Counted from the first letter of the stretch, positions 17,285 through 26,388 are shown. The stretch: DNA of 64,000 bases from Lachnospiraceae bacterium (GCA_016280395.1 JAEEGQ010000056.1:92181-156180), one strand, 5' to 3'. Numbers and translations are program-made. Notes: generated by a model from the sequence alone, not told the origin.

Positions 17285-18052
17285 TTGAAGATTGAGATAA
17301 TCAGTGAGAACCAGGTAAAATTTACGCTCAGCCGCGAGGATCTTGCATCAAGACACCTTCGCATAAGCGAACTCGCCTACGGCTCGGACAAAGCACGCGA
17401 ACTTTTCTCGGAGCTTATGCAGCGTGCCACGGAACAGGGTTTTGAAGCAGAGGACCTGCCCCTTATGATCGAAGCCATACCGATGCCTTCGGAGAGCCTG
17501 ATCCTTCTTGTAACAAAGATGGAAGATCCGGAAGAGCTGGACCAGAACTTCTCGAATTTCACCCAGGGAAAAGGCCAGGCACCGGTTCCGTCCTTCCCCG
17601 CAGCCGACGAGATAATCAACTGCGTAAAGCACCTTCGCGACATTCTTCACAAATACAACGAAGAAGCAAAAAAGCATACCGATACCAAAACTCCGGAAAA
17701 GAAGGAAGACACCCCGGAAACAGCAGTAACGGAGGAAGAGCTTGAAAACATCCACCAGGCACTGGCAAGGGTCTATATCTTCGATAACCTGTCCGTCATC
17801 CGTAAATTTTCTGCTGCCGTGATTCCTTTCTACAAAGGTAGTAACGCTTTGTACAAAGATGGCCGCACCGGTCTGTATTATCTTGTACTCAGAATGGATA
17901 CCCACACTCCGGAAGAGTTCAACAGAGTATGCAATATGGCCGCCGAATACGGTGATCCCGCAAATATTTCCTATGCGACAATGTCGTATTTTGAAGAGCA
18001 CTTTACAAAGATCCTTGAAAAGGACGCACTTGAACAGATCAAAAAACTTTAA
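17285..18052 (+). CDS. mecA: MecA-family adaptor protein of the ClpC protease
   Basis: The preferred start is TTG 17285 (MKIEIISENQ), which matches the usual clostridial MecA beginning and has AGGAG 9 bases upstream; the in-frame ATG at 17276 overlaps that ribosome site. The product is 255 residues. The N-terminal substrate-binding part (KIEIISENQVKFTLSREDL) and the C-terminal ClpC-binding part (about 150-250, with RVYIFDNLSVIRKF and a final EDAL-type end) are joined by an acidic, Lys/Glu-rich linker around 120-150. MecA adaptors bring substrates to ClpCP and can affect competence and stress responses. The gene has its own promoter and terminator. Confidence 0.92.
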   Translation: MKIEIISENQVKFTLSREDLASRHLRISELAYGSDKARELFSELMQRATEQGFEAEDLPLMIEAIPMPSESLILLVTKMEDPEELDQNFSNFTQGKGQAPVPSFPAADEIINCVKHLRDILHKYNEEAKKHTDTKTPEKKEDTPETAVTEEELENIHQALARVYIFDNLSVIRKFSAAVIPFYKGSNALYKDGRTGLYYLVLRMDTHTPEEFNRVCNMAAEYGDPANISYATMSYFEEHFTKILEKDALEQIKKL

Positions 18053-18057
18053 AATGC

Positions 18058-18086
18058 AAAACCCCGGTCGGCAGGCCGGGGTTTTT
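18058..18086. terminator. Bidirectional terminator between mecA and the DUF1858 gene
   Basis: AAACCCCGG pairs with CCGGGGTTTTT across an 8-base loop. T-runs on both sides suit the convergent genes. Confidence 0.9.
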
Positions 18087-18158
18087 CTTATCATTATGAC
18101 ACATTGCCTTCGGGCATGGTAAAGGCGTTCTTTCCCGTCCGGGAGATCTGCCGTTTTC

Positions 18159-18368
18159 TTATGCTTCCGCAGACTTCTCTCCAACAACCTCATTGAGTCT
18201 TTCAACAAGCTCGTCGGGATCGATCCCGTGCACATAGCAGGCTTCCTCGATGGATTCGCCAAGGGATGCGGGGCATCCGATGCAGTGCATTCCGATCCCC
18301 ATAAGAACGGGGATCACATTTTCATTAAGGCGTAAAAGTTCGCCGATAGTCATCTCTTTTGTTACCAT
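18159..18368 (-). CDS. DUF1858-family protein (hybrid-cluster-associated disulfide domain)
   Basis: A 69-residue protein starting at ATG 18368, with GGAGG 7 bases upstream. It shows the DUF1858 pattern: TIGELLRLNENVIPVLMGIGMHCIGCPAS, with the CxxC pair that may form a redox-active disulfide, then the short EACYVHGID helix. The family often occurs beside hybrid-cluster proteins or in sulfur and redox contexts, but here it is encoded alone. Its promoter overlaps a perfect palindrome (18413-18427), which suggests tight regulation. Biochemical function is unknown. Confidence 0.88.
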   Translation of the reverse strand: MVTKEMTIGELLRLNENVIPVLMGIGMHCIGCPASLGESIEEACYVHGIDPDELVERLNEVVGEKSAEA

Positions 18369-18412
18369 TTCCTTACCTCCGTACAAAGCGGTCTAAAAAA
18401 TTTAAGACCTGC

Positions 18413-18457
18413 CAACAGTTACTGTTGCAATATATACCAAAAACCGCGATCCGTCAA
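18413..18457 (-). promoter_or_regulatory. Promoter with perfect palindromic operator before the DUF1858 gene
   Basis: On the minus strand: TTGACG (18452-18457), 17 bases, TATATT (18429-18434). Directly after it lies CAACAGTTACTGTTG (18413-18427), a perfect 7-1-7 inverted repeat covering the expected start point. This is the classical place for a repressor. I do not recognise the cognate regulator. Confidence 0.8.
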
Positions 18458-18458
18458 G

Positions 18459-19979
18459 TCAGTTTTGAGTCGGGAAGCTCAAAACCGCGGGGGCATCGGG
18501 ATAAATGGTCACCGTGTAGTTCTTCGGGGTGGTCTGGCCCGTCTGGGTAGTCCTCACAAGGCCTATTACGTGATCCCCGTATTTTACCTTTATCTTCAGG
18601 TTTCCGTCATTGTCGGTAACACCGGCTGCTGCGCCGTCAACAAGTATCGTTGCGGACGGGAACCACGAGACCGTGATCTCTGCCTCTCCTTCGGGGAAAG
18701 GCGTAGGTTCGGGCGGATCCGTAGGGAACGGTGCCCTTGTGGGTGTCGGTGTCGGACCTTGGGGCTCATAAGGATCGTCAGTCGGTTCGGGAGCCTCTGT
18801 AGGCGTCGGTGTCGGAGCAAACTGTTCCACAAGTTCGATGGGTATCTTCATGCTCTCTGTTCCGACAGTAATGGTGCCGCTCCAGGTCACATACCCCTGC
18901 TTTGTGACCTCTGCCCTGTGTATCCCGTAGGACAGCTTGACGGGTTCTTTCTGATCGTAAAGGAAATCATCCACAAACAGCGATGCGCCTTCGGGCTTTA
19001 TCCTGAAATCAACATAGCCGTACTCCGTTTGATCCTGTTCATAGGGCTCGAGATTGATGACCACAGTGCCGTATCGGTTCATGTTTATCTCTTCTTTTCC
19101 GTTCAGGTCGCCTTTTGAGAAGGAAATCTCGTACTTTCCCTCACGGATGTTCACAGCCATGCCTTTGGTTATCTGTCCGGCATAAACATTGTCCACAAAA
19201 AGGCTTCCGCCCACGAAATTCTTCTCGTTCATCAGATACAGGGTCCCATGCCCGAGGACAAGCTCTATCACATAAACCCTGCCGTTTCTTCCGCTTATGT
19301 TTATTACGTCCGTGGCTTCAAGCGTTTTGATATCAAAAGCACCTTCCGAGCTCACTGTTGCCACATTCTTTGAAAGCCTGTAGTAATTCGGCCCAACCTT
19401 CATCATTGACTGTTCCGTCATCATCTCCCAGTTGGCGGCTGAGGGTATTGTCCAGAAATCGTTCAGCAGATACAGGTGACAGAGCTTCCTGTCCGCGGCA
19501 TTATAAGACACTTCCGCAATGGATGCGGGTGTTAGCACCGTCGCGGACATAACGTTCCCGTAGGCCGTGCGGATGTCCGTTGCCCCGTTATAGCCCAGAT
19601 CAAGATAAATATCCTTCTCCGGAATATATACCTTTACAGTCTTGTTTGCCGGATCCACGGACATAACGACTGCGTCCGCCGTAGTATCGCCGTTCTGCGC
19701 CCCGGAAGGCACAGGCGCCTGTGAATGCGTCGGAAGCGGCTTTTCTGTCGGAGTCGGTGTCCCCGCAGGCTTGTCCGTTGGTTTATCCGCGGGTTTCCCC
19801 GTCGGTCTGTCCGTCGGTCTGCCTGAGGATGTCGGTGTAGAGCCCGGAGTCTTTGTCGGGGAAGGTTTTTTGCCGGTTGTCCCGTTCAGGCCGGCATAAA
19901 CAGACAGGCCTATGATGATAAGGCCTATCAGCATGATAAGGATAAACGTGACTTTTGTTGTTTTAAGGCTGTTCTTCAT
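18459..19979 (-). CDS. Membrane-anchored PEGA-domain surface protein
   Basis: A 506-residue protein with a short basic start, one membrane helix (about 10-30) and a long Thr/Pro/Lys/Asp linker (about 35-95). The extracellular part contains beta-rich segments including PEGA-type repeats (GGSLFVDNVYAGQITKG, EGASLFVDDFLYDQKEPVKL) that each end in a Tyr-Glu or His-x-Ala strand. A second Thr-Pro linker (about 390-430) leads to a final PEGA-like module (ATILVDGAAAGVTDNDGN). PEGA domains are surface-exposed and thought to bind glycans or other proteins. The gene overlaps the end of cca by 17 bases and is likely co-transcribed with it. No enzymatic motif was seen. Confidence 0.85.
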   Translation of the reverse strand: MKNSLKTTKVTFILIMLIGLIIIGLSVYAGLNGTTGKKPSPTKTPGSTPTSSGRPTDRPTGKPADKPTDKPAGTPTPTEKPLPTHSQAPVPSGAQNGDTTADAVVMSVDPANKTVKVYIPEKDIYLDLGYNGATDIRTAYGNVMSATVLTPASIAEVSYNAADRKLCHLYLLNDFWTIPSAANWEMMTEQSMMKVGPNYYRLSKNVATVSSEGAFDIKTLEATDVINISGRNGRVYVIELVLGHGTLYLMNEKNFVGGSLFVDNVYAGQITKGMAVNIREGKYEISFSKGDLNGKEEINMNRYGTVVINLEPYEQDQTEYGYVDFRIKPEGASLFVDDFLYDQKEPVKLSYGIHRAEVTKQGYVTWSGTITVGTESMKIPIELVEQFAPTPTPTEAPEPTDDPYEPQGPTPTPTRAPFPTDPPEPTPFPEGEAEITVSWFPSATILVDGAAAGVTDNDGNLKIKVKYGDHVIGLVRTTQTGQTTPKNYTVTIYPDAPAVLSFPTQN

Positions 19980-21261
19980 TTGCTAAGAACTCTCCGGATA
20001 GCTCAAGAAGTTTTTCTTTGGTATTCAGTGAAGGCTCTGCAAGCACCCTGTCAAGCAGATACCCAAGGCATTTTCCGACAGCGGTTCCCTCATGAATACC
20101 TTTCGATACAAGATCTTTGCCGTTTACGGCAAGCATTTTCAGTGTCACGCAGTCACCGCGTTCCCGGATCTTTTCCGCCGTTCTTACGGTTTCAAGCGCC
20201 GCTTCGTGCAAGACATCATCCTGTGAGCCTGCTTTTGAACAGATATACTTTGCCCACAGGTCAAAAAGCCTGTCTCCCATACGGCTTAAAAGGCGTCTTA
20301 CCGCCTCTTCCGACGGATCAGGTCCAAGTCCGGTATTTGCCGCAAGACCTGCGGCAAAGCTTATGGTCTCGTTATCGAATTTAAGCTTGTTCAGTATCGC
20401 GCGTGTAAAAGCCCCGGCATTTACGCCGTCCTTTTCGCATACAGGGGCCGCAGCTCCGAGCAGCACGCCCCATGCGTAGATAACACGGTCCTTTTCGGTA
20501 AGCTCTTCGTTGTAAAGGACCCTTGTGATATCACAGAGCAGGTCTTTTGCCCCGGTTTCGTCCTCAAAAAACGGAGCTGGCTCCGGCAGTACTACCTGCA
20601 CTATCCCGTCCGCATACATTTCGTAAAGCTCTTCGGGATGCCTTGAAATAAGAGTCTTTGTCAGCTCTTCGCGAATTCTTTCGGCGCTGATGTTCACAAG
20701 CTTCCACGCAAGTTCCTTAGCAGCCTCCCTTGTGTCGGGCTCTATCTCAAACCCGAACCTCGCCGCAAAGCGGAAGGCGCGAAGTATCCTTAACGCATCC
20801 TCGTTAAAGCGTTCATGCGGATTCCCGACGCATCTTATTATGCCGTTCTCCAGATCTTCCATACCACCGAAACAGTCCACAAACCCCTGTTCTTCGTTGT
20901 ACGCCATGGCATTTATGGTAAAATCCCTGCGGAGCAGGTCTTCTTTCAGGCTTTTTGTAAATGTCACATCCGACGGGTGCCGTGAATCCTCGTATTTGCC
21001 GTCAATGCGGTAGGTCGTTACCTCATATGCCCCGTCTTCCACAAGGACTGTCACCGTCCCGTGCTTGATCCCGGTATCGACAGTTCTCTTAAATATCTCT
21101 TTGATCTGCTCCGGAGTAGCGCTCGTCGTAATATCCCAGTCCTTCGGGGTGACCTTTAAGAGCATGTCCCTTACGCATCCTCCGACGGCATACGCCTCGA
21201 AGCCTGCGTCCCTTAATCTCCCGATTATTACGGATACGTTTTCCGGTAAAGTAAAAAGCAT
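19963..21261 (-). CDS. cca: CCA tRNA nucleotidyltransferase
   Basis: A 432-residue class II nucleotidyltransferase. It has the active-site strand YAVGGCVRD followed by PKDWDITT (the DxD metal site), the RRDFTINAMAY motif, the RILRAFRFAARFGF helix and a C-terminal helical body. It adds or repairs the 3' CCA end of tRNAs. An HD-type phosphohydrolase domain is not obvious. GAGG precedes the ATG. The upstream intergenic region is divergent with the ferredoxin gene. Confidence 0.94.
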   Translation of the reverse strand: MLFTLPENVSVIIGRLRDAGFEAYAVGGCVRDMLLKVTPKDWDITTSATPEQIKEIFKRTVDTGIKHGTVTVLVEDGAYEVTTYRIDGKYEDSRHPSDVTFTKSLKEDLLRRDFTINAMAYNEEQGFVDCFGGMEDLENGIIRCVGNPHERFNEDALRILRAFRFAARFGFEIEPDTREAAKELAWKLVNISAERIREELTKTLISRHPEELYEMYADGIVQVVLPEPAPFFEDETGAKDLLCDITRVLYNEELTEKDRVIYAWGVLLGAAAPVCEKDGVNAGAFTRAILNKLKFDNETISFAAGLAANTGLGPDPSEEAVRRLLSRMGDRLFDLWAKYICSKAGSQDDVLHEAALETVRTAEKIRERGDCVTLKMLAVNGKDLVSKGIHEGTAVGKCLGYLLDRVLAEPSLNTKEKLLELSGEFLANEEQP

Positions 21262-21271
21262 AAAATTCCTC

Positions 21272-21300
21272 TTGTATTTTTTAAATAAAGACTGTACAAT
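21272..21300 (+). promoter_or_regulatory. Promoter of the ferredoxin gene
   Basis: TTGTAT (21272-21277), 17 bases, TACAAT (21295-21300). The start codon is 157 bases further on, which leaves a long leader. Confidence 0.6.
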
Positions 21301-21456
21301 AGTCTTGCCGTTAAGCGGCAGGCAAAAGATCCGCCGGAGATCTTTTTATCAGCCCTATAAAGGCTGTGAAAAAGCCTTAAGAATCTGTCCGGCACGGAGA
21401 CGAAGTTGGATATGTCCGCATTTCCGGCTTCCATGCTCCAGATACAGGAGGTAGAA
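21301..21456 (+). other. Structured leader of the ferredoxin mRNA
   Basis: The leader holds a small TGCCG/CGGCA hairpin, then AAAAGATC-CGCCGGA-GATCTTTT followed by TTAT (21324-21350), which looks like an intrinsic terminator, and an AGCC/GGCT pair shortly after. The AGGAGGT ribosome site comes at the end. Premature termination is possible. No known riboswitch consensus was recognised. Confidence 0.4.
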
Positions 21457-21627
21457 ATGGCATACAAAATCAATGACGGATGCATCAGCTGCGGTTCATG
21501 CGCTGCTGAATGCCCTGCGGGCGCAATTTCCGAAGGTGCCGAGCACTACGAGATCGATCCGGATCTCTGCCTTGAGTGCGGTGCTTGTGCAGCAAGCTGC
21601 CCTACAGGTTCTATCGAAGAGCCCTGA
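21457..21627 (+). CDS. 2[4Fe-4S] ferredoxin
   Basis: A 56-residue clostridial-type ferredoxin with two CxxCxxCxxxCP clusters (CISCGSCAAECP and CLECGACAASCP) related by the usual internal duplication. It is a soluble low-potential electron carrier for oxidoreductases and hydrogenases. The start is ATG 21457 with a strong AGGAGGT 6 bases upstream; an earlier in-frame ATG at 21406 would add 17 unrelated residues. The gene stands alone with its own promoter and terminator. Confidence 0.95.
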   Translation: MAYKINDGCISCGSCAAECPAGAISEGAEHYEIDPDLCLECGACAASCPTGSIEEP

Positions 21628-21646
21628 TCGGAAATAAACTTTAAGG

Positions 21647-21677
21647 AACGGTTCTCCATTACGGAGAACCGTTTTTT
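21647..21677 (+). terminator. Terminator of the ferredoxin gene
   Basis: AACGGTTCTCC pairs with GGAGAACCGTT across the loop ATTAC and is followed by TTTTT. It also lies just past the end of the convergent dnaB gene. Confidence 0.92.
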
Positions 21678-21701
21678 GTTTAACAGGCAAAACCACTGTC
21701 T

Positions 21702-23030
21702 TTAATGCTGTTTATTCCTGAATCTTGTGTATTCAAGCTGTGAAACGAGCTCCACAGTCCCTATGGGGCCGCGCCTCTGTTTGCCGATTATTACCTCTGC
21801 GATTCCCTTCTTGTCGGAATCTTTATTATAATATTCATCGCGATACAGGAACATTACTACGTCGGCATCCTGCTCGATGGCTCCGGATTCACGAAGGTCT
21901 GAGAGCATGGGACGTTTGTCCGGACGCTGTTCCACAAGACGCGAAAGCTGCGAGCATGCGATTATGGGGCAGTTAAGCTCCCTCGCGAGCGCCTTTAAGG
22001 CGCGGGATATCTCCATTATTTCCTGCTGGCGGCTGTCCACCTTTTTATCGACCGTCATAAGCTGCAGATAGTCGATTATTATCAGTCCCACGTTGTGTTC
22101 TATCTTATAACGGCGGCACTTCGAACGGAGCGCGTTTATCGAGATGCCCGCGGTATCGTCTATGATGATGGGCGATTTGCTTATGACTCTCGCGCTCTCC
22201 ACAAGCTTTGTCCAGTCTGTCGGATTAAGGCGGCCCGTGTTAAGGGACTGGGCGTCGACAGACGAATGCATGGCAAGTATACGGTTTACCATCTGGGTCT
22301 TTGACATTTCGAGGCTGAACACAAGGGTCGCAACATTGCTCCTGACCGCAGTGAATTCGGCAATGTTCAGTACGAAGGCAGTCTTACCCATTGAAGGACG
22401 CGCAGCCACGATGATAAGGTCGGAAGGCTGCAGCCCGGCTGTCTTTGCGTCAAGATCGTAAAAGCCCGTAGCGATACCGGTCACACCGCTGTTGCTGCGT
22501 GAAGCGGCCTGAATGCCCTTAAGGCTTTCCATAACGACTTTTTCTATGGGGACATAGTCGTTTGCGGTACGGCCCTGGGAAATGTCAAAAATGCGCTTTT
22601 CCGCGCCCGAAAGCAGTGCATCCGGCTCTTCCCGTCCCGTATAGCAGGCATCGGCGATCTCCTCGCTGGTCCTTATGAGCCGTCTGAAGGCAGCCTTGTT
22701 TGCCACTATCTTTGCGTAATGTCCGACATTTGCCGTGGTAGGTACCGAATCTGTGAGCGATGTGAGAAAACCGAAATCGCAGACATCATCCGGCGCATTG
22801 TTCTGCTTTAATTTCTCGCGCAGGATCATTACATCCACAGGCTTGTTTTCGTCATAAAGCTGCGAGATCGCTTCAAAAAGCAGGCTGTATTTCTTCTGGT
22901 AGAAATCCTCCTGCTTTAAGATCTCCATTACAGTCGTTACCGCTTCGGGATCGAGCAGCATCGAACCTATAACCATCGCCTCGGCTTCGTCGCTGTGAGG
23001 CGGTATTTTTTTTATAATGGGTTCATCCAT
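21702..23030 (-). CDS. dnaB: Replicative DNA helicase DnaB
   Basis: A 442-residue hexameric helicase (DnaC in Bacillus nomenclature) that unwinds DNA at the fork. The N-terminal helical domain begins IKKIPPHSDEAEAMVIGSML. The RecA-like domain has Walker A ARPSMGKTAF, Walker B LIIIDYLQLM, the Gln-Leu-Ser-Arg sensor ACSQLSR and DLRESGAIEQDADVVMFLYR. It is the last gene of the gdpP-rplI-dnaB group and starts 6 bases after rplI. The likely loader and DnaD genes are in this window too, at 62359-64000. Confidence 0.96.
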   Translation of the reverse strand: MDEPIIKKIPPHSDEAEAMVIGSMLLDPEAVTTVMEILKQEDFYQKKYSLLFEAISQLYDENKPVDVMILREKLKQNNAPDDVCDFGFLTSLTDSVPTTANVGHYAKIVANKAAFRRLIRTSEEIADACYTGREEPDALLSGAEKRIFDISQGRTANDYVPIEKVVMESLKGIQAASRSNSGVTGIATGFYDLDAKTAGLQPSDLIIVAARPSMGKTAFVLNIAEFTAVRSNVATLVFSLEMSKTQMVNRILAMHSSVDAQSLNTGRLNPTDWTKLVESARVISKSPIIIDDTAGISINALRSKCRRYKIEHNVGLIIIDYLQLMTVDKKVDSRQQEIMEISRALKALARELNCPIIACSQLSRLVEQRPDKRPMLSDLRESGAIEQDADVVMFLYRDEYYNKDSDKKGIAEVIIGKQRRGPIGTVELVSQLEYTRFRNKQH

Positions 23031-23036
23031 AACTGA

Positions 23037-23483
23037 TCATTCTCCGTCAACGCGCACCCTGATCTGCGCCGTAACCTGCGGATGAAGCTTTATCTGTACC
23101 ATATATGTGCCGAGGTTCTTGATGGCATCGGGGAGTACAAGCTTCTTCTTGTCGATATCGAAACCGTGCTGCTTCTTTAATTCTTCGGAAACTTCTTTGG
23201 ACGAAACGGAACCGAAAGTCCTTCCGCCTTCACCCGTCCTGATCTTGCAGTTTACGGTAAGGTCGTTGAGCTTTGCGCCGAGAGCCTGAGCCTCCTCAAG
23301 GATCTCCTGCCTGCGCGCCGCTTCGGCAGCCTGCTGCGCTTCAAGGTCGGCACGGTTTTTCTTGCTTGCTTCGATGCCGAACTTCTTCGGTATTATGAAA
23401 TTCTTGGCATAACCGTCGTTAACCTTGACGATCTCGCCTTTTTTGCCCAGATTCTTTACATCCTGTAAAAGTATTATCTCCAT
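23037..23483 (-). CDS. rplI: 50S ribosomal protein L9
   Basis: A 148-residue protein beginning MEIILLQDVKNLGKKGEIV and the NFIIPKKFG block typical of the L9 N-domain, followed by the long connecting helix and the C-domain. ATG 23483 is chosen because GGGAGAG precedes it and because the family starts here; a longer frame would extend nine residues into gdpP. It begins one base after the gdpP stop, so the two are probably translationally coupled. Confidence 0.96.
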   Translation of the reverse strand: MEIILLQDVKNLGKKGEIVKVNDGYAKNFIIPKKFGIEASKKNRADLEAQQAAEAARRQEILEEAQALGAKLNDLTVNCKIRTGEGGRTFGSVSSKEVSEELKKQHGFDIDKKKLVLPDAIKNLGTYMVQIKLHPQVTAQIRVRVDGE

Positions 23484-23484
23484 T

Positions 23485-25545
23485 TCAGATCTCTCCCTCT
23501 TTTTCGTCAAGCGCTTCCTTGACTTTCTGTATAGCTTCTTCTATGGTGCAATCCGTCAGCTGGCACCCGGATGCGCTCATATGGCCGCCTCCGCCGAACT
23601 TCTCCATAAGTACCTGGACGTTGTATTCGTCGATGGAACGCGCACTGACATACACCTTGTTGTTGTAATACGAGAACACGAACGAAGCCTTGATATTCGC
23701 GATCTCCATAAGCTCGTTGGCGATCTGTGCGGCAAGGACCGTAGGGCTTTCCGCATCCGTTCCCGTATCGAGCGTACCGATCGCAAAGCAGCCGTTGTAA
23801 ACCTCAGCCTTTGATACGATCGAAGCTCTTATCTGGTATTCCTTAAGCTCTGTCCTGAACATCTTCCTGATACGCGTTACATCCGCACCGTTCCTGCGCA
23901 GGAAGGCTGCGGCCTCGAAGGTCCTTACGCCTGTCTTTGAAAGGAAGTTGTTTGTGTCCACCATCATGCCGGCAAACATGGCATCAGCCTCAACCTGCTT
24001 GAGCTTGACCTCATCACCCGAATACTGCAGGATCTCCGCAACCATTTCACAGGCGGACGAAGCATACGGCTCAATATACGAGAGCACCGCATTGGACGCG
24101 ATCTCGCCCGTAAGGCGGTGATGGTCGATGATAACGCAGTTCTCCACCATTTCGACAAGCTCCGGACACTCCGTGTAGCTTGCGCGGTTAACGTCAACTA
24201 TTACAAGAAGAGCATCCTTTGTGATGTTCTCCTTCGCTTCCTCACTGTTCACGAAAAGATCGTCCTCATAGTCCGGGCTGTTAAGGAATCTGCTCATCAT
24301 CGGACGAAGTGACGTGGTAACCTCGTTAATGACAATATGCGCCTTGGTATTGAGCGACTTCGCTATCCTGTAAACGCCTATTGCGGATCCGAGCGAATCC
24401 ACATCCCCGATGGAATGGCCCATGACAAAGATCTCGTCCCTGGCCTCTATGAGCTCGCGGAGGGCATGTGCCTTTACACGCGCCTTTACGCGGGTATTCT
24501 TCTCGACGGACATACTCTTTCCGCCGTAATAGATGTTGTTCTCGCCTTCTCTTAATACGACCTGGTCGCCGCCGCGGCCAAGAGCAAGATCGATCGCAGC
24601 GCGCGCACGTTCATAAGCCTTGTCGTAGCTGCCTGTCTCGGCGCTTAAGCCCATACTTATCGTTACCGGAAGCTCGTTTCCGATATTCACGGAACGCACC
24701 TCGTCAAGTACCGGGAACCTGTTCTGGCGCAGGCCCGCAAGGTATTTGTTCGGGAAAAGGCAGATGTACTTGTCCTTTTCAAGTTTTTTAACGATAGCAT
24801 CAACAGAGGCCATGCTCTTCTGGATCTTACGGTCTATAAGGGCCGTGAGCAGCGAGCGGCGCACCTCGTCCACGCTTTCGAGGACTTCTTCATAGTTGTC
24901 GATATAGATGAGTCCGACGATAAGGCGCTGGTCAGACAGTTCCTTCTGCATTGCGATCCTGTCGGTCTCGTCGAGCAGGTACATGGTGATGAGGTCGCCC
25001 TTCCCGGCATCCTCTTCCTTCCTGTCCTCGTACAGCCAGTAGATATCGTCATCTGCGTTTGCGGCATTTATACGTCTGAAGACGGCAAGATAATTACGTT
25101 CCGCATGGATGATGTGGATGCTCGTATCCTCCTCGGCTGAAGGCAGTATGCCCGCGTCGATCCCGTCAAAAAGCTGGAATACATGCTGGCTCTTGGCCTT
25201 TTCAAGCCCCGTTATCTCCGCGAACGCATTGTTCAGCCAAACAACACGCCCTTCCGCATCAAGAACGGCATAAGGGAGCACAAGTTCCTTGGAAAGACGG
25301 CGCTGAAGCTTGTTATAGGAGGCCGCAAAGCGTACCATCCCCGCTATGATCTTCGGCCGCCAGAGAACATAGATGACTATGGCAAAGATGGTATAGGCAA
25401 GCGAAAAGCCGAGCGCAACAAACCCTGCCCTTAGGTCGATGGCAAAATGTATGACGGTGATAAGCGCCACAACGGGCAGCAACAGCAGCGGCCACATTAT
25501 GTAAAGGCGCATGACACCTTTTATAACAACTCTTTTCTTGGTCAT
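23485..25545 (-). CDS. gdpP: GdpP-type cyclic-di-AMP phosphodiesterase
   Basis: A 686-residue membrane protein starting at ATG 25545 (MTKKRVVIKG), which has GGAG 6 bases upstream; the ATG four codons earlier has no ribosome site. Two N-terminal helices (about 15-60) are followed by a PAS-like domain, a degenerate GGDEF domain, and the DHH phosphoesterase: GHSIGDVDSLGSA with its metal-binding Asp residues, IIDHHRLT, and the DHHA1 end FGGGGHMSASGCQ. GdpP hydrolyses c-di-AMP and thereby affects potassium and osmotic balance and wall stress. The gdpP-rplI-dnaB order is widely conserved in Firmicutes. Confidence 0.95.
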   Translation of the reverse strand: MTKKRVVIKGVMRLYIMWPLLLLPVVALITVIHFAIDLRAGFVALGFSLAYTIFAIVIYVLWRPKIIAGMVRFAASYNKLQRRLSKELVLPYAVLDAEGRVVWLNNAFAEITGLEKAKSQHVFQLFDGIDAGILPSAEEDTSIHIIHAERNYLAVFRRINAANADDDIYWLYEDRKEEDAGKGDLITMYLLDETDRIAMQKELSDQRLIVGLIYIDNYEEVLESVDEVRRSLLTALIDRKIQKSMASVDAIVKKLEKDKYICLFPNKYLAGLRQNRFPVLDEVRSVNIGNELPVTISMGLSAETGSYDKAYERARAAIDLALGRGGDQVVLREGENNIYYGGKSMSVEKNTRVKARVKAHALRELIEARDEIFVMGHSIGDVDSLGSAIGVYRIAKSLNTKAHIVINEVTTSLRPMMSRFLNSPDYEDDLFVNSEEAKENITKDALLVIVDVNRASYTECPELVEMVENCVIIDHHRLTGEIASNAVLSYIEPYASSACEMVAEILQYSGDEVKLKQVEADAMFAGMMVDTNNFLSKTGVRTFEAAAFLRRNGADVTRIRKMFRTELKEYQIRASIVSKAEVYNGCFAIGTLDTGTDAESPTVLAAQIANELMEIANIKASFVFSYYNNKVYVSARSIDEYNVQVLMEKFGGGGHMSASGCQLTDCTIEEAIQKVKEALDEKEGEI

Positions 25546-25613
25546 AAAGATCTCCATTTTATCCGGTACGGGGCCGCCGTATCCATGCGGGCCGTCGCGG
25601 AGCTGTGAGCAAT

Positions 25614-26288
25614 TTAATACCGGTCTTTTTCAGGGTTCCCGAGCCCCGCCCTGCGAAGGCAGACGGCTCCTGCAAGGAAGCATATCTGACCGGCTGTATT
25701 TAAGCCTTCTCCGAGCCAGTTCATGCCGGCCGAGCCAAAATCCTTCGTGGAAAGGTATCCCATCGAAAGCAGGCAGACAAAGGTAACCGAGAAGAGCGCG
25801 ATGGCTGCCGGCTTCTTAAGCTTTGCTCCCATGACCGAAAGCGAAAGGCAGATAAGCCCGATCCCAAGCACCATAAAGCTTACAAAGATCATCGTGCCGG
25901 AGAACACGGGAGGCTTTTCCGTTGCTCCGGCAGTAAGTGTACCTGCAAGTACAAGGTAAAGCGGCGCAAAGGAGTTGACTTTGGCGTTGCGGTTCTTTTT
26001 TCTCAGCAGCGATGCCATCCCAAGCCCCGCCAGGATAAAACCGATGCTCTGGAGCGGGAAGAACATAGCCGAAAGCTTCTCAAAATCGCATACGCCCATG
26101 GCATACAGCAGCTTATGCAGGGCCTTTGAAAAGCCCGCAACAAAAATGTCGATGAAGCCCGCTGCCACTATGGCATATGCCCCTTTATAGAGCCTGTTGT
26201 AAAGATCGCAGAGCAGTATCACCGCTGCTGCCCCAAAAAGGAACACAGGCACAAAATCGACTATCGCCATCGGTACCGTATAATCCAT
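25614..26288 (-). CDS. Polytopic membrane protein of unknown function
   Basis: A 224-residue protein with about seven hydrophobic segments and short loops, starting at ATG 26288 (MDYTVPMAIVDF) four bases after GGAGAG. Only short basic loops (RKKNRNAK, GAKLKKP) and a C-terminal GNPEKDRY tail are polar. There is no transporter or enzyme motif that I recognise. Its position between the rpsR terminator and gdpP, behind the promoter at 26389-26417, makes it the first gene of the gdpP transcript. A role in envelope or c-di-AMP physiology would be only guilt by association. Confidence 0.75.
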   Translation of the reverse strand: MDYTVPMAIVDFVPVFLFGAAAVILLCDLYNRLYKGAYAIVAAGFIDIFVAGFSKALHKLLYAMGVCDFEKLSAMFFPLQSIGFILAGLGMASLLRKKNRNAKVNSFAPLYLVLAGTLTAGATEKPPVFSGTMIFVSFMVLGIGLICLSLSVMGAKLKKPAAIALFSVTFVCLLSMGYLSTKDFGSAGMNWLGEGLNTAGQICFLAGAVCLRRAGLGNPEKDRY

Positions 26289-26388
26289 AACTCTCCGTAT
26301 GCCGCGGGGTAACCCGCAGCCGCCCTCCTGCCAAAATATTTGTAAAAGGAGCGCCATTCTCCCATAACGCCATAAATACACAAGCTAT

